From Candidatus Poribacteria bacterium (GTDB lineage Bacteria; Poribacteria; WGA-4E; WGA-3G), in NCBI GenBank assembly GCA_012271015.1, contig JAAXHD010000122.1, forward strand, positions 1 through 43,530: a DNA stretch of 43,530 nucleotides, read 5' to 3'. The notes beneath the pieces are model-generated. The model did no database searches, was not told the origin of the DNA, and saw only the letters and a program-made list of their open reading frames with translations. The translations under genes and the position numbers were made by a program. Below are positions 25,090-33,933 of this stretch, in pieces. Within the stretch, counting starts at the first letter, position 1. Each line of letters opens with the position of its first letter.

Positions 25090-25989
25090 ATGGCAACCAC
25101 AAAATTAGAAACTCGACGGATGGGACGTACGGAGATGCGTCCGAACGCGCTTGCGCTCGGAGCCGCGTGGATGTGGCAGAACCCGGATGCTGAGGTTATT
25201 GAGGCAATCCGTCGCGGCATTGAACTCGGTATCAACTATATTGACACCTATCCAGGGCACGCCGAACACCTTTGGGGAGAGGCACTCTCTGATGGATTGC
25301 GGGAAAAGGTCTATTTACAAGCGAAGGTAGGCACACACCCGGAACGGCGGAAAGACTTCTCCGCAGATGGGACACGATGGAGTGTCACAAACAGTCTTGA
25401 AAGCCTCCGCACGGATGTCCTTGATTCTGTCCTCATCCACGATCCAATTGATATGGAGAGCGTGCTGGCACCCGGATGTGCCTTAGATACACTGTTAGAG
25501 ATGAAATCGGAAGGTCATATTCGGCATATCGGTGCCGGGGTCCGCTCCCATGAATTCCACAAAGAACTTATCGAAACGGGGCATATTGAGATTATCCTTA
25601 CCTTCTTAGACTATACGCTGTTATCTCAATCTGTTTCTGAGACAACCTTGCCGCTGGCACGTGAACACGATGTCGGTATTATCCTCGCGAGTCCATTAGG
25701 GATGGGAAGTCTGACCGGCGCGGAACCCAATGTTGAAGAGGAACGTCGACGGAATCCGAATGCCGAACCGAAGTCTTATGCGATGTGGAGATGGTGTCAG
25801 GAACACGAGGTCAACATCCGTCATCTGGCGATGCAGTTTTGTCTTGCGGCACCTATAGAGGGGGTCGTGATGTTCGGTCCAGCGGATAAAGCACAAGTGG
25901 AAGACGGATATGAAGCGGCGACGGCTGACATCTCGGAAGACATTTGGGAAGCGTTCGAGACAGAATTCGGTATCAAGCGCGGGATGTAA
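25090..25989 (+). CDS. Aldo/keto reductase-family protein
   Basis: The AKR catalytic tetrad can be placed: Asp and Tyr in YIDTYPGHAEHLWG, Lys in LQAKVG and His in VLIHDP. The TIM barrel follows with GHIRHIGAGVRSHEF and GIILASPLGMG. Such enzymes reduce aldehydes or ketones, or oxidise sugars such as galactose, with NAD(P)H; this one resembles the L-galactose or D-threo-aldose dehydrogenase-like group but is shorter (299). The start at 25090 has AGGA six bases upstream. A rho-independent terminator at 26055 ends the transcript. Confidence 0.85.
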   Translation: MATTKLETRRMGRTEMRPNALALGAAWMWQNPDAEVIEAIRRGIELGINYIDTYPGHAEHLWGEALSDGLREKVYLQAKVGTHPERRKDFSADGTRWSVTNSLESLRTDVLDSVLIHDPIDMESVLAPGCALDTLLEMKSEGHIRHIGAGVRSHEFHKELIETGHIEIILTFLDYTLLSQSVSETTLPLAREHDVGIILASPLGMGSLTGAEPNVEEERRRNPNAEPKSYAMWRWCQEHEVNIRHLAMQFCLAAPIEGVVMFGPADKAQVEDGYEAATADISEDIWEAFETEFGIKRGM

Positions 25990-26054
25990 ATGATATAGAT
26001 TGTTAGAATCAGAAGAACACCACACTTGGAAACGCTAAGCTGATCAGACTGGTA

Positions 26055-26079
26055 GGTGCGGTTTTTAACCGCACCTTTT
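26055..26079 (+). terminator. Rho-independent terminator between the aldo/keto reductase gene and trpA
   Basis: GGTGCGGTT and AACCGCACC form a perfect nine-base stem with a TTT loop, followed by TTTTC. It lies 66 bases after the aldo/keto reductase stop and could act in both directions on the convergent pair. Confidence 0.75.
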
Positions 26080-26108
26080 CATTTGACGAACTTCAATGTA
26101 GACAACTT

Positions 26109-26909
26109 TTACTCTTTCACACCAGCCGCTAAATCTGACGCGAATCGCTTCACTGCAGCGAGCAATTTGGTTTCGTTGTCTATATTGTCTTCAATAACGT
26201 TGACAATAGCGCTCCCGACAATCACACCATCAGCGATCTGGGCGACCTGTGTTGCCTGCTCAGGTGTTGATATACCGAAACCGACGCTAACGGGTTTGTC
26301 CGTGTGTTTTCGCAGTTCTGCAATCATCGGCGCGATTTCGTCCGACAGCATTGCCCGCGCGCCCGTTACACCCGTTACCGAGACACAATAGATGAATCCG
26401 GTGCTGACAGACGCAATCAATTGCATCCGTTCCGGCGGGCTTGTCGGTGCCGCGAGAAAGATAGTGGCGAGGTTATAGTTCGGGGCGATGTCAAGGAGTG
26501 GTTGCGCCTGCTCCGGTGGTAGATCCGGGATGATAACACCGTCAACCCCTGCTTGTTGTGCCGCTTTGCAAAACGCGTCCTCCCCCATCCGAAAAATCGG
26601 ATTGTAGTAGCCCATGAGGGCAATGGGGATATCTGTCTGTCTGCGGAGGGTCGCGACCATCTCCAGGATCTGTTGGAGTGAAATGCGATGCGTGAGTGCG
26701 CGCTCGCTGGCGCGTTGGACAGTGGGTCCGTCTGCAATCGGGTCAGAAAAGGGAACACCGAGTTCGATGAGGTCTGCGCCTGCTTCCTCAAGTGTCAGGA
26801 GGAGTTTAGAGGTAAGTTCGGGGGTCGGGTCTCCGGCGCAAAGGTATGGCATAAATGCCTTGGCACCTTGGTCTCGGAGTTCTTGAAATTTTTTGTCAAT
26901 TCGGTTCAT
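26109..26909 (-). CDS. trpA: Tryptophan synthase alpha subunit
   Basis: TrpA cleaves indole-3-glycerol phosphate to indole and glyceraldehyde-3-phosphate, passing indole to TrpB. The active Glu and Asp lie in LIELGVPFSDPIADGP; FMPYLCAGDP, MGYYNPIF, GVIIPDLPPEQ, YCVSVTGVTGAR and the phosphate loop VGFGIS are all intact. Length 266 is standard. It stands alone here without trpB or other trp genes and is read from its own full-consensus promoter at 26952-26980. SD is weak. Confidence 0.96.
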   Translation of the reverse strand: MNRIDKKFQELRDQGAKAFMPYLCAGDPTPELTSKLLLTLEEAGADLIELGVPFSDPIADGPTVQRASERALTHRISLQQILEMVATLRRQTDIPIALMGYYNPIFRMGEDAFCKAAQQAGVDGVIIPDLPPEQAQPLLDIAPNYNLATIFLAAPTSPPERMQLIASVSTGFIYCVSVTGVTGARAMLSDEIAPMIAELRKHTDKPVSVGFGISTPEQATQVAQIADGVIVGSAIVNVIEDNIDNETKLLAAVKRFASDLAAGVKE

Positions 26910-26951
26910 GGATATGATTGAGTTCCGGCTTTCTGTTAGTATGTTCTTTCA

Positions 26952-26980
26952 ATTATACCTTGAATGAAGTGAATTGTCAA
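26952..26980 (-). promoter_or_regulatory. Consensus sigma70 promoter of trpA
   Basis: On the minus strand TTGACA (26975-26980), a 17-base spacer and TATAAT (26952-26957) match consensus fully. The leader to the ATG at 26909 is about 35 bases, too short for a leader peptide attenuator. Confidence 0.82.
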
Positions 26981-27010
26981 GTGGAGGTTACAAACTTATT
27001 TCAGAAGTCA

Positions 27011-27046
27011 AAGGAAAAAGATAGGCGAGGCGTGGACACCTCGCCT
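27011..27046 (-). terminator. Rho-independent terminator of clpB
   Basis: On the minus strand AGGCGAGG and CCTCGCCT form a perfect eight-base stem with an eight-base loop, followed by ATCTTTTTCCTT. It begins 14 bases after the clpB stop codon. Confidence 0.8.
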
Positions 27047-27059
27047 TAGAGTATTTAAA

Positions 27060-29642
27060 TTACACCTTTCGGAAGACGAACGCCTCGTCTTCAAAATCAA
27101 CGGCGATTGCATCACCATCGAGGAAAGTGCCCTCCAGCATCTGGATAGCCAACGGATTGAGGATATCCCGCTGGAGTGTTCGCCGGAGTGGTCGTGCACC
27201 ATACACCGCATCGAATCCACGTTTTACTAATTCCGCTTTCGCGGGTTCAGAGAGCGTCAGTGTCATCTCCCTTTCAGCGAAGCGGTGGCTCAGTTGTGTG
27301 AGTTCCAGCGTGACAATCCGTTTCAATTCTTCGATACCGAGTCGATCGAAGATAATCAGGTCGTCAATACGGTTCAAAAATTCGGGCGGGAAATGTGTCT
27401 GGACCGCTTCCATCACCTTCCGACGGATCTCCTTTGCGTCCAATAACGCATCGCTGATCCACTGACTTCCAATATTAGATGTCATGATGACAACTGTGTT
27501 CTTGAAATCGACGGTCCGTCCCTGTCCATCCGTCATTCTGCCATCATCAAGCATCTGGAGTAAAATATTGAACACCTCTGGATGTGCCTTCTCAACCTCA
27601 TCAAGCAGGATGACACAGTAAGGGTGTCGTCGGACGGCTTCGGTCAGTTGTCCACCTTCATCGTAGCCGACGTATCCCGGCGGTGCACCAATCAATCGGG
27701 AGACGGTGTGTTTCTCCATGTACTCGCTCATATCAATACGCGCCATGGCGTTCGCATCGTCGAATAGAAACTCGGCGAGCGATTTGGCGAGATGCGTTTT
27801 ACCGACACCGGTCGGTCCCATAAAGAGGAAGGAACCGAGCGGTCGATCGGGATCGCCGAGACCGACGCGAGCGCGTCGAATGGCGTTGGAGACAGCACTC
27901 ACCGCCTCATCTTGTCCGATCACTTGTTCGCGTAGGCGTTCTTCCATGTTGAGAAGTTTCTGTGTCTCGCCTTCCATGAGTCGCGAAACAGGGATACCCG
28001 TCCACTTCGCCACGATTTCCGCGATGTCTTCTGCACTGACGCGTTCCTTCAACATCTGCGTGCCTTGCGCATCCGTTTCTAAAGTTTCTCGGACAGTTTT
28101 GAGCCGTAACTCCAGTTCCGGTATTTTGCCGTATTCAATTTCTGAGGCTCTACCGAGGTTGCCCGAACGCTTGGCTTGCTCCGATTCAATACGGAGTGCT
28201 TCAATCTGTTCCATCAACTCGCCAATCTGCGTCAAATTCGCTTTTTCGTTCTGCCATGCCGCTTTAAGTGCGTTTGCTCTCTCTTTGAGTTCAGCAAGTT
28301 CAGCCGTCAATTTCTGAAGACGTTGTTGTGATGCCCCATCTTCCTCTTTCTCCAATGCTTGTTGCTCTATTTGGAGTTGGATGATCCGGCGTTCCACCTC
28401 GTCAATCTCCTCCGGCACACTGTCGATCTCAATGCGCAGCCTCGACGCGGCTTCGTCCACTAAATCCACGGCTTTATCAGGTAGGAACCGTTCGGAGATA
28501 TACCGCTTCGAGAGCGTAGCCGCCGCGACAATCGCACTGTCTTGGATTTGCACGCCGTGATGCGTCTCATAGCGTTCCTTCAAGCCTCGCAAAATGGCAA
28601 TCGTATCTTCAACTGATGGCTCTTCAACCTGCACAGGCTGGAATCGGCGTTCCAAGGCGGCATCCTTCTCAATGTGTTTACGGTACTCGTCGAGTGTGGT
28701 CGCGCCTATGCATCGGAGTTCACCCCGTGCCAATGCGGGTTTAAGCATGTTTGAGGCGTCAACAGCACCTTCCGCCGCTCCTGCACCGACGATGGTATGA
28801 AGCTCATCAATAAAGAGAACCACTTGCCCTTCTGCCTGTTCCACATCGGCAAGCACGGCTTTCAGTCTGTCTTCAAATTCACCTCGGTACTTACTACCTG
28901 CGATGAGCGCACCTAAATCGAGGGCGATGAGTCGTTTATCGCGGAGACTTTCTGGAACATCACCATCAGCAATACGTTGTGCTAACCCTTCTACAATCGC
29001 CGTTTTCCCGACACCCGGTTCACCGATCAGTACTGGGTTATTTTTTCGTCTGCGGGAAAGCACTTGCATCACACGGCGGATTTCATCGTCCCGTCCGATA
29101 ACTGGATCGAGTTTACCTGAAATTGCCTCTTGCGTGAGTTCCCTGCCAAACCGAGTGAGTGCCTGATATTTATCTTCTGGGTCCTGGTCGGTTATCCGCT
29201 GCGTTCCGCGAATATCGACGAGTGCTTTGAGAATCTTGTCCTTTGTGACACCTGCTTCCCGAAGGATTTTGCCCACTTCGCTCTGTTTTGTCTCGGCACA
29301 CGCTATCAGGAGATGTTCTATACTGACGTATTCGTCTTTGAGTGCCGTCGCTTCTTTAAATCCCGTATCCAAAACGGATTGTAGGGCAGGAGCGATACGC
29401 ATTTCAGCCGCCGCTCCTTGGACTTTCGGTGCTTTTTGAACGGCGGCTTCAACTGCTGAGGTAATTCCAGCGGTATCAACTCCTAACTTCTGAAGAATCG
29501 GTGGAACAATCCCATCCGTCTGCCTGATGAGAGCCAACATCAGGTGTTCAACCTCAAGTTCAGGACTTTGGCCATCTGCCGCTAAATTCTGTGCTGTTTC
29601 GAGTGCTTCTTGTGCTTTAATTGTAAATCTATCAAATCTCAT
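27060..29642 (-). CDS. clpB: ClpB protein disaggregase
   Basis: ClpB is a hexameric Hsp100 ATPase that pulls proteins out of aggregates with DnaK. From the start at 29642 the protein has 860 residues: N-domain ([18 protein letters not shown]), NBD1 with [18 protein letters not shown] and [15 protein letters not shown], a coiled-coil middle domain ([19 protein letters not shown]), and NBD2 with [19 protein letters not shown] and [15 protein letters not shown]. The ORF track adds 49 codons from the leader; [11 protein letters not shown] is the family start. No HrcA/CIRCE or HspR site is visible. An AAGGAGG lies about 94 bases upstream, separated from the ATG by a REP-like repeat. Confidence 0.95.
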   Translation of the reverse strand: MRFDRFTIKAQEALETAQNLAADGQSPELEVEHLMLALIRQTDGIVPPILQKLGVDTAGITSAVEAAVQKAPKVQGAAAEMRIAPALQSVLDTGFKEATALKDEYVSIEHLLIACAETKQSEVGKILREAGVTKDKILKALVDIRGTQRITDQDPEDKYQALTRFGRELTQEAISGKLDPVIGRDDEIRRVMQVLSRRRKNNPVLIGEPGVGKTAIVEGLAQRIADGDVPESLRDKRLIALDLGALIAGSKYRGEFEDRLKAVLADVEQAEGQVVLFIDELHTIVGAGAAEGAVDASNMLKPALARGELRCIGATTLDEYRKHIEKDAALERRFQPVQVEEPSVEDTIAILRGLKERYETHHGVQIQDSAIVAAATLSKRYISERFLPDKAVDLVDEAASRLRIEIDSVPEEIDEVERRIIQLQIEQQALEKEEDGASQQRLQKLTAELAELKERANALKAAWQNEKANLTQIGELMEQIEALRIESEQAKRSGNLGRASEIEYGKIPELELRLKTVRETLETDAQGTQMLKERVSAEDIAEIVAKWTGIPVSRLMEGETQKLLNMEERLREQVIGQDEAVSAVSNAIRRARVGLGDPDRPLGSFLFMGPTGVGKTHLAKSLAEFLFDDANAMARIDMSEYMEKHTVSRLIGAPPGYVGYDEGGQLTEAVRRHPYCVILLDEVEKAHPEVFNILLQMLDDGRMTDGQGRTVDFKNTVVIMTSNIGSQWISDALLDAKEIRRKVMEAVQTHFPPEFLNRIDDLIIFDRLGIEELKRIVTLELTQLSHRFAEREMTLTLSEPAKAELVKRGFDAVYGARPLRRTLQRDILNPLAIQMLEGTFLDGDAIAVDFEDEAFVFRKV

Positions 29643-29951
29643 TTTTTTAATGATTAACACCTGGGCACCGCTCCATAGGGCGCAAGCCTCTATAGGCTTG
29701 GGGGACAATACGCGGTGGTTTTCGGTTAATTCTATCCTCCTTGGGTTATGAAAGGTTTTTTCAGGACTCAGATCCCGAATGAATCGCATTCAAGTTTGTT
29801 CTGTTGTATGGTGTAGTAGCAAGATTTATGCCATTGCTGTTTTTACGCTGAGATTTGATGGAATTGCGAATAAAGAATGCTGATCCTGTGCCACTTTGGC
29901 ATCCGATGTGCAAATCTGGCAGGTTTCTGGTTATTTCTCAAGTAGGATTTT
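29643..29951. other. clpB leader and spacer downstream of the FG-GAP gene
   Basis: No gene is seen in this 309-base gap. It holds the REP-like repeat, a displaced AAGGAGG on the minus strand (29736-29742) with no ATG at proper distance, and a small inverted repeat GAATG...CATTC. A clear promoter for clpB was not found. Confidence 0.55.
29668..29715 (-). repeat. REP-like hairpin repeat, copy 2, in the clpB leader
   Basis: On the minus strand CGTATTGTCCCCCAAGCC is followed by the stem partner AGGCTTGCGCCCTATGGAG and CGG, matching the copy at 21699-21743. CAAGCCT and AGGCTTG form a seven-base stem with a four-base loop. It sits between a strong SD and the clpB ATG. Confidence 0.66.
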
Positions 29952-31706
29952 TTATTTTGGCATGGGTTCGGTCACTACAAGTTCTTGATTCGCCGCGAGG
30001 TTTTCCAGTATTTGCACGACACCACTTTGCCAGCGGATCTGAAGTTTATCCACAACGGTTCGCTCACCAAGTCCGAAAAGCAATCTCGGATCGTTGCTAC
30101 CGAGATAACTGTATCCTCGGTGGACTTCACGCGTTTGGGATTCAGCGCCCAGTGTCAATGTAACCCGCGCTCCGATGCCATCACGATTGCTCCGGGTGCC
30201 TATCAGTTTGAGACGCAGATAGTTGTTGGAAATGCGGTTCTCATTTCGCAGGAGTGTCACTGTGTCATTCAACTGCGTGACAAGAAGGTCTGTGTCGCCA
30301 TCGTTGTCATAATCTCCGAAAAGGGTCCCACGACTGACAGTATTCCGTTCATCAAATCGCATCTCGACAAATGTGCTATCGCCACGGTTTTGAAAGAGTT
30401 GATTCGGTTGCTTATATGAGAGGACATCTGTAGTCCGCTCAACATTTGGAAAGATATGACCATTCGCGACAAAAATATCAAGGTATCCATCGTTATCGGG
30501 ATCAAAGAATCCGGTTCCGAACCCTAAAAAGAGATAACTTTCTTCACCGAGCCGCGCCTTATAACTGACATCGGTGAAAGTCCCATCTCCATTATTCCGA
30601 TAAAGAGTGTTGGTCTCGTAGGAAAAATTGGTGACGAAGAGATCGAGAAAACCGTCACCGTTGTAATCTCCGGCGTCAACACCCATACCGGCTTGCGCTA
30701 CGCCATCCGCGCTATAGGCACAACCTGTGAGGATAGCGATCTCGGCAAATGTCCCATCGCCTTTGTTATAGAAGAGGTAGTTTGGCGTGTCATCGTTGGC
30801 GACGTAGATGTCGGAATTGCCATCGGCATCAAAATCTGCGGCAACAACACCTAACCCTTTGCCGAGAAATATGCCACCCGGATCCCGGATATTGGCGGTC
30901 TTGGTTGCATCGGTAAAGGTGCCATCACCGTTGTTTCGGTAGAGTGTATCAGGCGCGCCTTCAAAGTGTTTCGGGTGACAATAACCACGAACCTTCTCTG
31001 TGGCATTGAAGATCGGATTTTCCAAGCAGATAGGAGTGGATGCATCTAATCTATAGTTGACATAATTAACGACGTAAAGATCAAGATAGCCATCGCTGTT
31101 GTAATCGAAGAAGGTCGCGCTACTACTCCAGTGAGGATCGCCTACACCTGCTTGAACGGTAACATCGGTGAACGTTCCATCGCCGTTGTTATGGTAAAGC
31201 CGGTTCGCACCAAAATTGGTTACATAAATGTCCACGTAACCATCATTGTCGACATCTCCACAGGCGATGCCGTGTCCGTAACTCCCTTGATTATTAACTT
31301 TAGTAGACGCAGTGACATCCGTGAAAGTACCGTCCCCGTTATTTTGGAAGAGCATACTTGGCGCAGCACTATTAACGAGGTAAAGATCGAGATAGCCATC
31401 GTTATCATAATCGAGGAAGGCACCGCCAGCACCGAGGGTCTCGGGCAGATGGAACTCACCCATCGCACCGTTGGTATGCGTGAAACGGATACCGGCAGCA
31501 TCGGTAACGTCTGTAAAATGGATAGGGGATTCTATTGATAAGGTGGGGAACGGAATAAGGGAGAGGAACAGAGTGAAACAGATTATAGTCGCAATCGGTT
31601 GACCACATTCTAAAGAGGCGAGGTTAGAAACCTCGTCAGCATCAGGAGTAGAGCAGCCGTGAAATCTATCATGCTCTGAGGTGGCATTCAACGCGGGGGC
31701 ATTCAT
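29952..31706 (-). CDS. FG-GAP/VCBS beta-propeller protein with ASPIC/UnbV C-terminal domain
   Basis: The repeated blocks FLDYDNDGYLDLYLVN, GDVDNDGYVDIYVTN, FFDYNSDGYLDLYVVN and GDYDNDGDTDLLVTQ are calcium-binding DxDxDG blades, each followed by LYRNNGDGTFTDVT-type strands, as in CRTAC1-like propellers. The end (NRDGIGARVTLT...GYSYLGSNDPRLLFGLG) is the ASPIC/UnbV domain. It is likely exported: a hydrophobic segment ATIICFTLFLSLIPFPTLS precedes the propeller, but it lies about 40 residues from the annotated start. The first residues come from a palindromic repeat (CGAGGTT-AGA-AACCTCG near 31619), so the true start is doubtful. Function unknown. Confidence 0.82.
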   Translation of the reverse strand: MNAPALNATSEHDRFHGCSTPDADEVSNLASLECGQPIATIICFTLFLSLIPFPTLSIESPIHFTDVTDAAGIRFTHTNGAMGEFHLPETLGAGGAFLDYDNDGYLDLYLVNSAAPSMLFQNNGDGTFTDVTASTKVNNQGSYGHGIACGDVDNDGYVDIYVTNFGANRLYHNNGDGTFTDVTVQAGVGDPHWSSSATFFDYNSDGYLDLYVVNYVNYRLDASTPICLENPIFNATEKVRGYCHPKHFEGAPDTLYRNNGDGTFTDATKTANIRDPGGIFLGKGLGVVAADFDADGNSDIYVANDDTPNYLFYNKGDGTFAEIAILTGCAYSADGVAQAGMGVDAGDYNGDGFLDLFVTNFSYETNTLYRNNGDGTFTDVSYKARLGEESYLFLGFGTGFFDPDNDGYLDIFVANGHIFPNVERTTDVLSYKQPNQLFQNRGDSTFVEMRFDERNTVSRGTLFGDYDNDGDTDLLVTQLNDTVTLLRNENRISNNYLRLKLIGTRSNRDGIGARVTLTLGAESQTREVHRGYSYLGSNDPRLLFGLGERTVVDKLQIRWQSGVVQILENLAANQELVVTEPMPK

Positions 31707-31731
31707 AATATGTGTTCGCGCTTTTGCGGAT

Positions 31732-32517
31732 TTAACCTTCTGATGTTCGATACATCTCCGAAATTATTTCAAGCATGTCGGGTGCTTGGGCGAGATAGCG
31801 CACCTTTGCCTCCTCAACAATATCGTTAGGGATACCGTGTAGAGCTTCTGCAATACCTCCCGCAATCGAACCGAGGGTATCCGAATCGCCACCAAGAGAG
31901 ATAGCGTTACGCACAGCGTCTTCATAATTATCTGATTCTAAAGCACACGTGACCGCTTGTGGGACTGTGCCTTGGCACGTCATATCAAAAGCGTAGTCGG
32001 GTCGGATGTCGTCCACTGTCCGGGTTAGATCGTAGCCGTATTCGGCAGTAATAACCTCGCGGATACTTGTAGGACTTTCGCCTCGGAAGGCGAACCAGAT
32101 GGCGTGGGTTGTCGCCCGAGCACCTTTTATTCCTTCGGGATGGTCGTGGCTGATAATAGTGACTCTGTCAGCAGCGATGAGTGCGGCACCCAAATCGTCT
32201 CGATTCAGAAACGCCGCGGGTGAGACGCGCATCGCTGCGCCGTTACGGAAAGTGCAGTTGGGGGCATCCTCTTCGGAATAGATCCAATTTTTAAATATTT
32301 GGCTGAAGCCACATCTTGGATACCGTTTTCCCCACTTCCGCATCGTCTCTGCTGGCGAAAGAGCATGTAAAAGAGCGTCTGCGACGGCAGTCGTGCAAAC
32401 CGAATCATCTGTGAAACGGCAGTCCTCACCGAAAAAAGGAAAATCTTTGGTTTTAATCCTGCGATCCTTGGGTTCGTAGATTGATCCAACAATGTCTCCG
32501 ATAATTGCACCCAGCAT
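31732..32517 (-). CDS. ADP-ribosylglycohydrolase (DraG/ARH-like)
   Basis: These dinuclear Mg enzymes remove ADP-ribose from proteins or small molecules. The metal site motifs are GAIIGDIVGSIYE, DCRFTDDSVCTTAVADAL and the C-terminal GGDSDTLGSIAGGIAEALHG. Length is 261 residues from the ATG at 32517, chosen because AAGGAG lies seven bases upstream; the ORF track's extra 22 codons are read from a hairpin repeat. No matching ADP-ribosyltransferase is seen in the window. The exact substrate is unknown. Confidence 0.88.
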   Translation of the reverse strand: MLGAIIGDIVGSIYEPKDRRIKTKDFPFFGEDCRFTDDSVCTTAVADALLHALSPAETMRKWGKRYPRCGFSQIFKNWIYSEEDAPNCTFRNGAAMRVSPAAFLNRDDLGAALIAADRVTIISHDHPEGIKGARATTHAIWFAFRGESPTSIREVITAEYGYDLTRTVDDIRPDYAFDMTCQGTVPQAVTCALESDNYEDAVRNAISLGGDSDTLGSIAGGIAEALHGIPNDIVEEAKVRYLAQAPDMLEIISEMYRTSEG

Positions 32518-32538
32518 ATTCTGTCTCCTTAAAAAGCA

Positions 32539-32573
32539 CTGTAGGGCTGAGGCACGGAGACCTCGCCCTACAG
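32539..32573. repeat. Hairpin repeat before the ADP-ribosylglycohydrolase gene
   Basis: CTGTAGGGC and GCCCTACAG form a perfect nine-base stem, with TGAGGCACGG...CCTC between them. It lies just upstream of the SD of the ADP-ribosylglycohydrolase gene and resembles the ends of the repeat at 16333. Confidence 0.6.
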
Positions 32574-32596
32574 GAGCACACAATTATCAATAAATA

Positions 32597-32761
32597 TTAT
32601 TGCAGCGTGCATTGTGCTTTAATCGCCGCCCATTCGGCAGCATCAAGGTCTTCAAGACTCCATTCCCCTTCGATAATTGCCTCGTCTCGTGCGGCATAAG
32701 TCGCTACAGTTATAAGCATGAGTAAGACGCTCAATACACAAAAAAAACGGTATTTTGCCAT
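32597..32761 (-). CDS. Small exported peptide of 54 residues, not in the ORF track
   Basis: The reading frame is ATG to TAA with GGAG nine bases upstream. The sequence begins MAKYRFFCVLSVLLMLITVA, a good signal-peptide shape (Lys/Arg, long hydrophobic core, then TYAA as a cleavage site), leaving a mature acidic peptide of about 30 residues with WSLEDLDAAEWAAIKAQC. No family is recognised. It lies upstream of, and in line with, the ADP-ribosylglycohydrolase gene, with a hairpin repeat between them. Confidence 0.62.
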   Translation of the reverse strand: MAKYRFFCVLSVLLMLITVATYAARDEAIIEGEWSLEDLDAAEWAAIKAQCTLQ

Positions 32762-32989
32762 TGTGCAAATCTCCTTTATCGATTGTTGTTGTTAAACTTC
32801 AATCTGAAACTTGAGACTACTTTTCAGTCCGTTGGGCTTTTAGGTGTGCCCAAGTTGTGAATTTGCCTTGCAGTTCGACGCTCAAAGGTGCCGCGAGTTC
32901 TGCGAAATCTCCCTATGTAGAAATAAACACTCGCATCAATTTTATTCCTTCTAAATATTTCCTCCTGTTTATATTTGGAGGTTAAGGTT

Positions 32990-33014
32990 TTTGAGACATG
33001 TACCCTGTCTCAAA
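32990..33014. repeat. Perfect 9-bp inverted repeat TTTGAGACA/TGTCTCAAA
   Basis: The arms at 32990-32998 and 33006-33014 enclose TGTACCC, and pairing can extend outward through AGG and CCT with two unpaired T. It could be an operator or a hairpin end of a small repeat. Confidence 0.55.
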
Positions 33015-33101
33015 CCTCTGATATATGATACACCTTACAATTATTATCAAAAATATCCAAAATTTTGTCAAATGAAAAACGCAAAATAGCAAGAAAAGCG
33101 G

Positions 33102-33131
33102 TTGACTGATCCGCGTATTTTAAGGTATGCT
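33102..33131 (+). promoter_or_regulatory. Candidate promoter of the Uma2-family gene
   Basis: TTGACT (33102-33107) and TATGCT (33126-33131) are 18 bases apart. The predicted start would be very close to the SD of the gene, so a short leader or another promoter must be assumed. Confidence 0.4.
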
Positions 33132-33153
33132 TTATTAAAAAGGAGATAGGACG

Positions 33154-33861
33154 ATGGAAAGAAAAATAGGTACTGCCCCGACACTCGTCTATCCCGAATC
33201 AGACGGGGAACCGATGGCGGAAACTGGAAGGCATGTCAGAGCCTTATTGGATATGATAGATATGATAGACTGGCATTTTCGGGATATCCCGGACGTGCAT
33301 GTTTCTGGGAATATGTTCCTCTATTATGAAGAAGGCAACCCCCGTAAAGTTATCTCCCCGGATGTGTTCATGGTTCGAGGTGTCTCGAAGAAGGATCTTC
33401 GGACGTATAAGACGTGGGAGCAGCAACCGCACCTTGATTTTGTTCTGGAGTTAGCGAGTCCGAGCACGTTTCTGAATGACTTCAACGAGAAGAAAAGTAT
33501 CTATGAGCAGGTTTTACGAGTGAAGGAGTATTACATCTACGATCCGTATCATGAGATTGATCCGTCTTTCGTTGGGTTCCGTCTTGTGGGTGATACCTAT
33601 CGAGAGATAGATTTTGTAGAAGGTTTTCTTCCGTCGGATGTTTTAGATTTGTGGTTAGGTGAGCGAGATGGCTTTCTGCGCCTGTATGATCCTGTCAACG
33701 CGATGTGGATAGGTCCGTCTCGTGAGCGGGTAGATGAAGCCGAGGCGCGGGTAGATGAAGCCGAAGTTCGTGCGGCACAAGAATTCCGCGCACGCCAACA
33801 AGCAGAAACCGAACTCGCAAAACTCCGTGCAGCACTTAAACACCTGCAAACCCCCGATTAA
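33154..33861 (+). CDS. Uma2-family (DUF820) PD-(D/E)XK nuclease-like protein
   Basis: The core matches the DUF820/Uma2 fold: VSGNMFLYYEEGNPRKVISPDVFMVRGV with the active Asp in SPD, then LDFVLELASPST with the acidic residue of ExK-like motifs, and EYYIYDPY. These proteins are abundant in some bacteria and their biological role is unclear. The C-terminal 50 residues form a charged coiled coil with a duplicated RVDEAEA(R) heptad. Length 235. The start has AAAAAGGAG eight bases upstream, the same leader type as the two following genes. Confidence 0.83.
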   Translation: MERKIGTAPTLVYPESDGEPMAETGRHVRALLDMIDMIDWHFRDIPDVHVSGNMFLYYEEGNPRKVISPDVFMVRGVSKKDLRTYKTWEQQPHLDFVLELASPSTFLNDFNEKKSIYEQVLRVKEYYIYDPYHEIDPSFVGFRLVGDTYREIDFVEGFLPSDVLDLWLGERDGFLRLYDPVNAMWIGPSRERVDEAEARVDEAEVRAAQEFRARQQAETELAKLRAALKHLQTPD

Positions 33862-33933
33862 GCAATTGCCAATAGGATAGGACTTACTTGGCATTCACGA
33901 AATCTGCTGACGGGAAAAAGGAGATAAACCTAA

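Larger units (their letters stand above)
32762..33153. other. Divergent intergenic region with palindromes
   Basis: This 392-base region separates the small exported peptide (minus) from the Uma2 gene (plus). It holds CCTCC...GGAGG near 32961-32981, the nine-base inverted repeat at 32990-33014 and a candidate promoter at 33102-33131. I see no further coding sequence. Confidence 0.55.

Noticed and set aside
26910-26951. Tryptophan leader peptide or attenuator before trpA
   Set aside because: The leader is only about 35 bases and has no Trp codon run or paired hairpins.
27706-28317. 203-residue plus-strand ORF
   Set aside because: Antisense shadow of clpB with low-complexity Ser/Arg composition.
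29643-29800. CIRCE or HspR operator before clpB
   Set aside because: Neither TTAGCACTC-N9-GAGTGCTAA nor CTTGAGT-N7-ACTCAAG is found; the palindrome there is the REP-like repeat.
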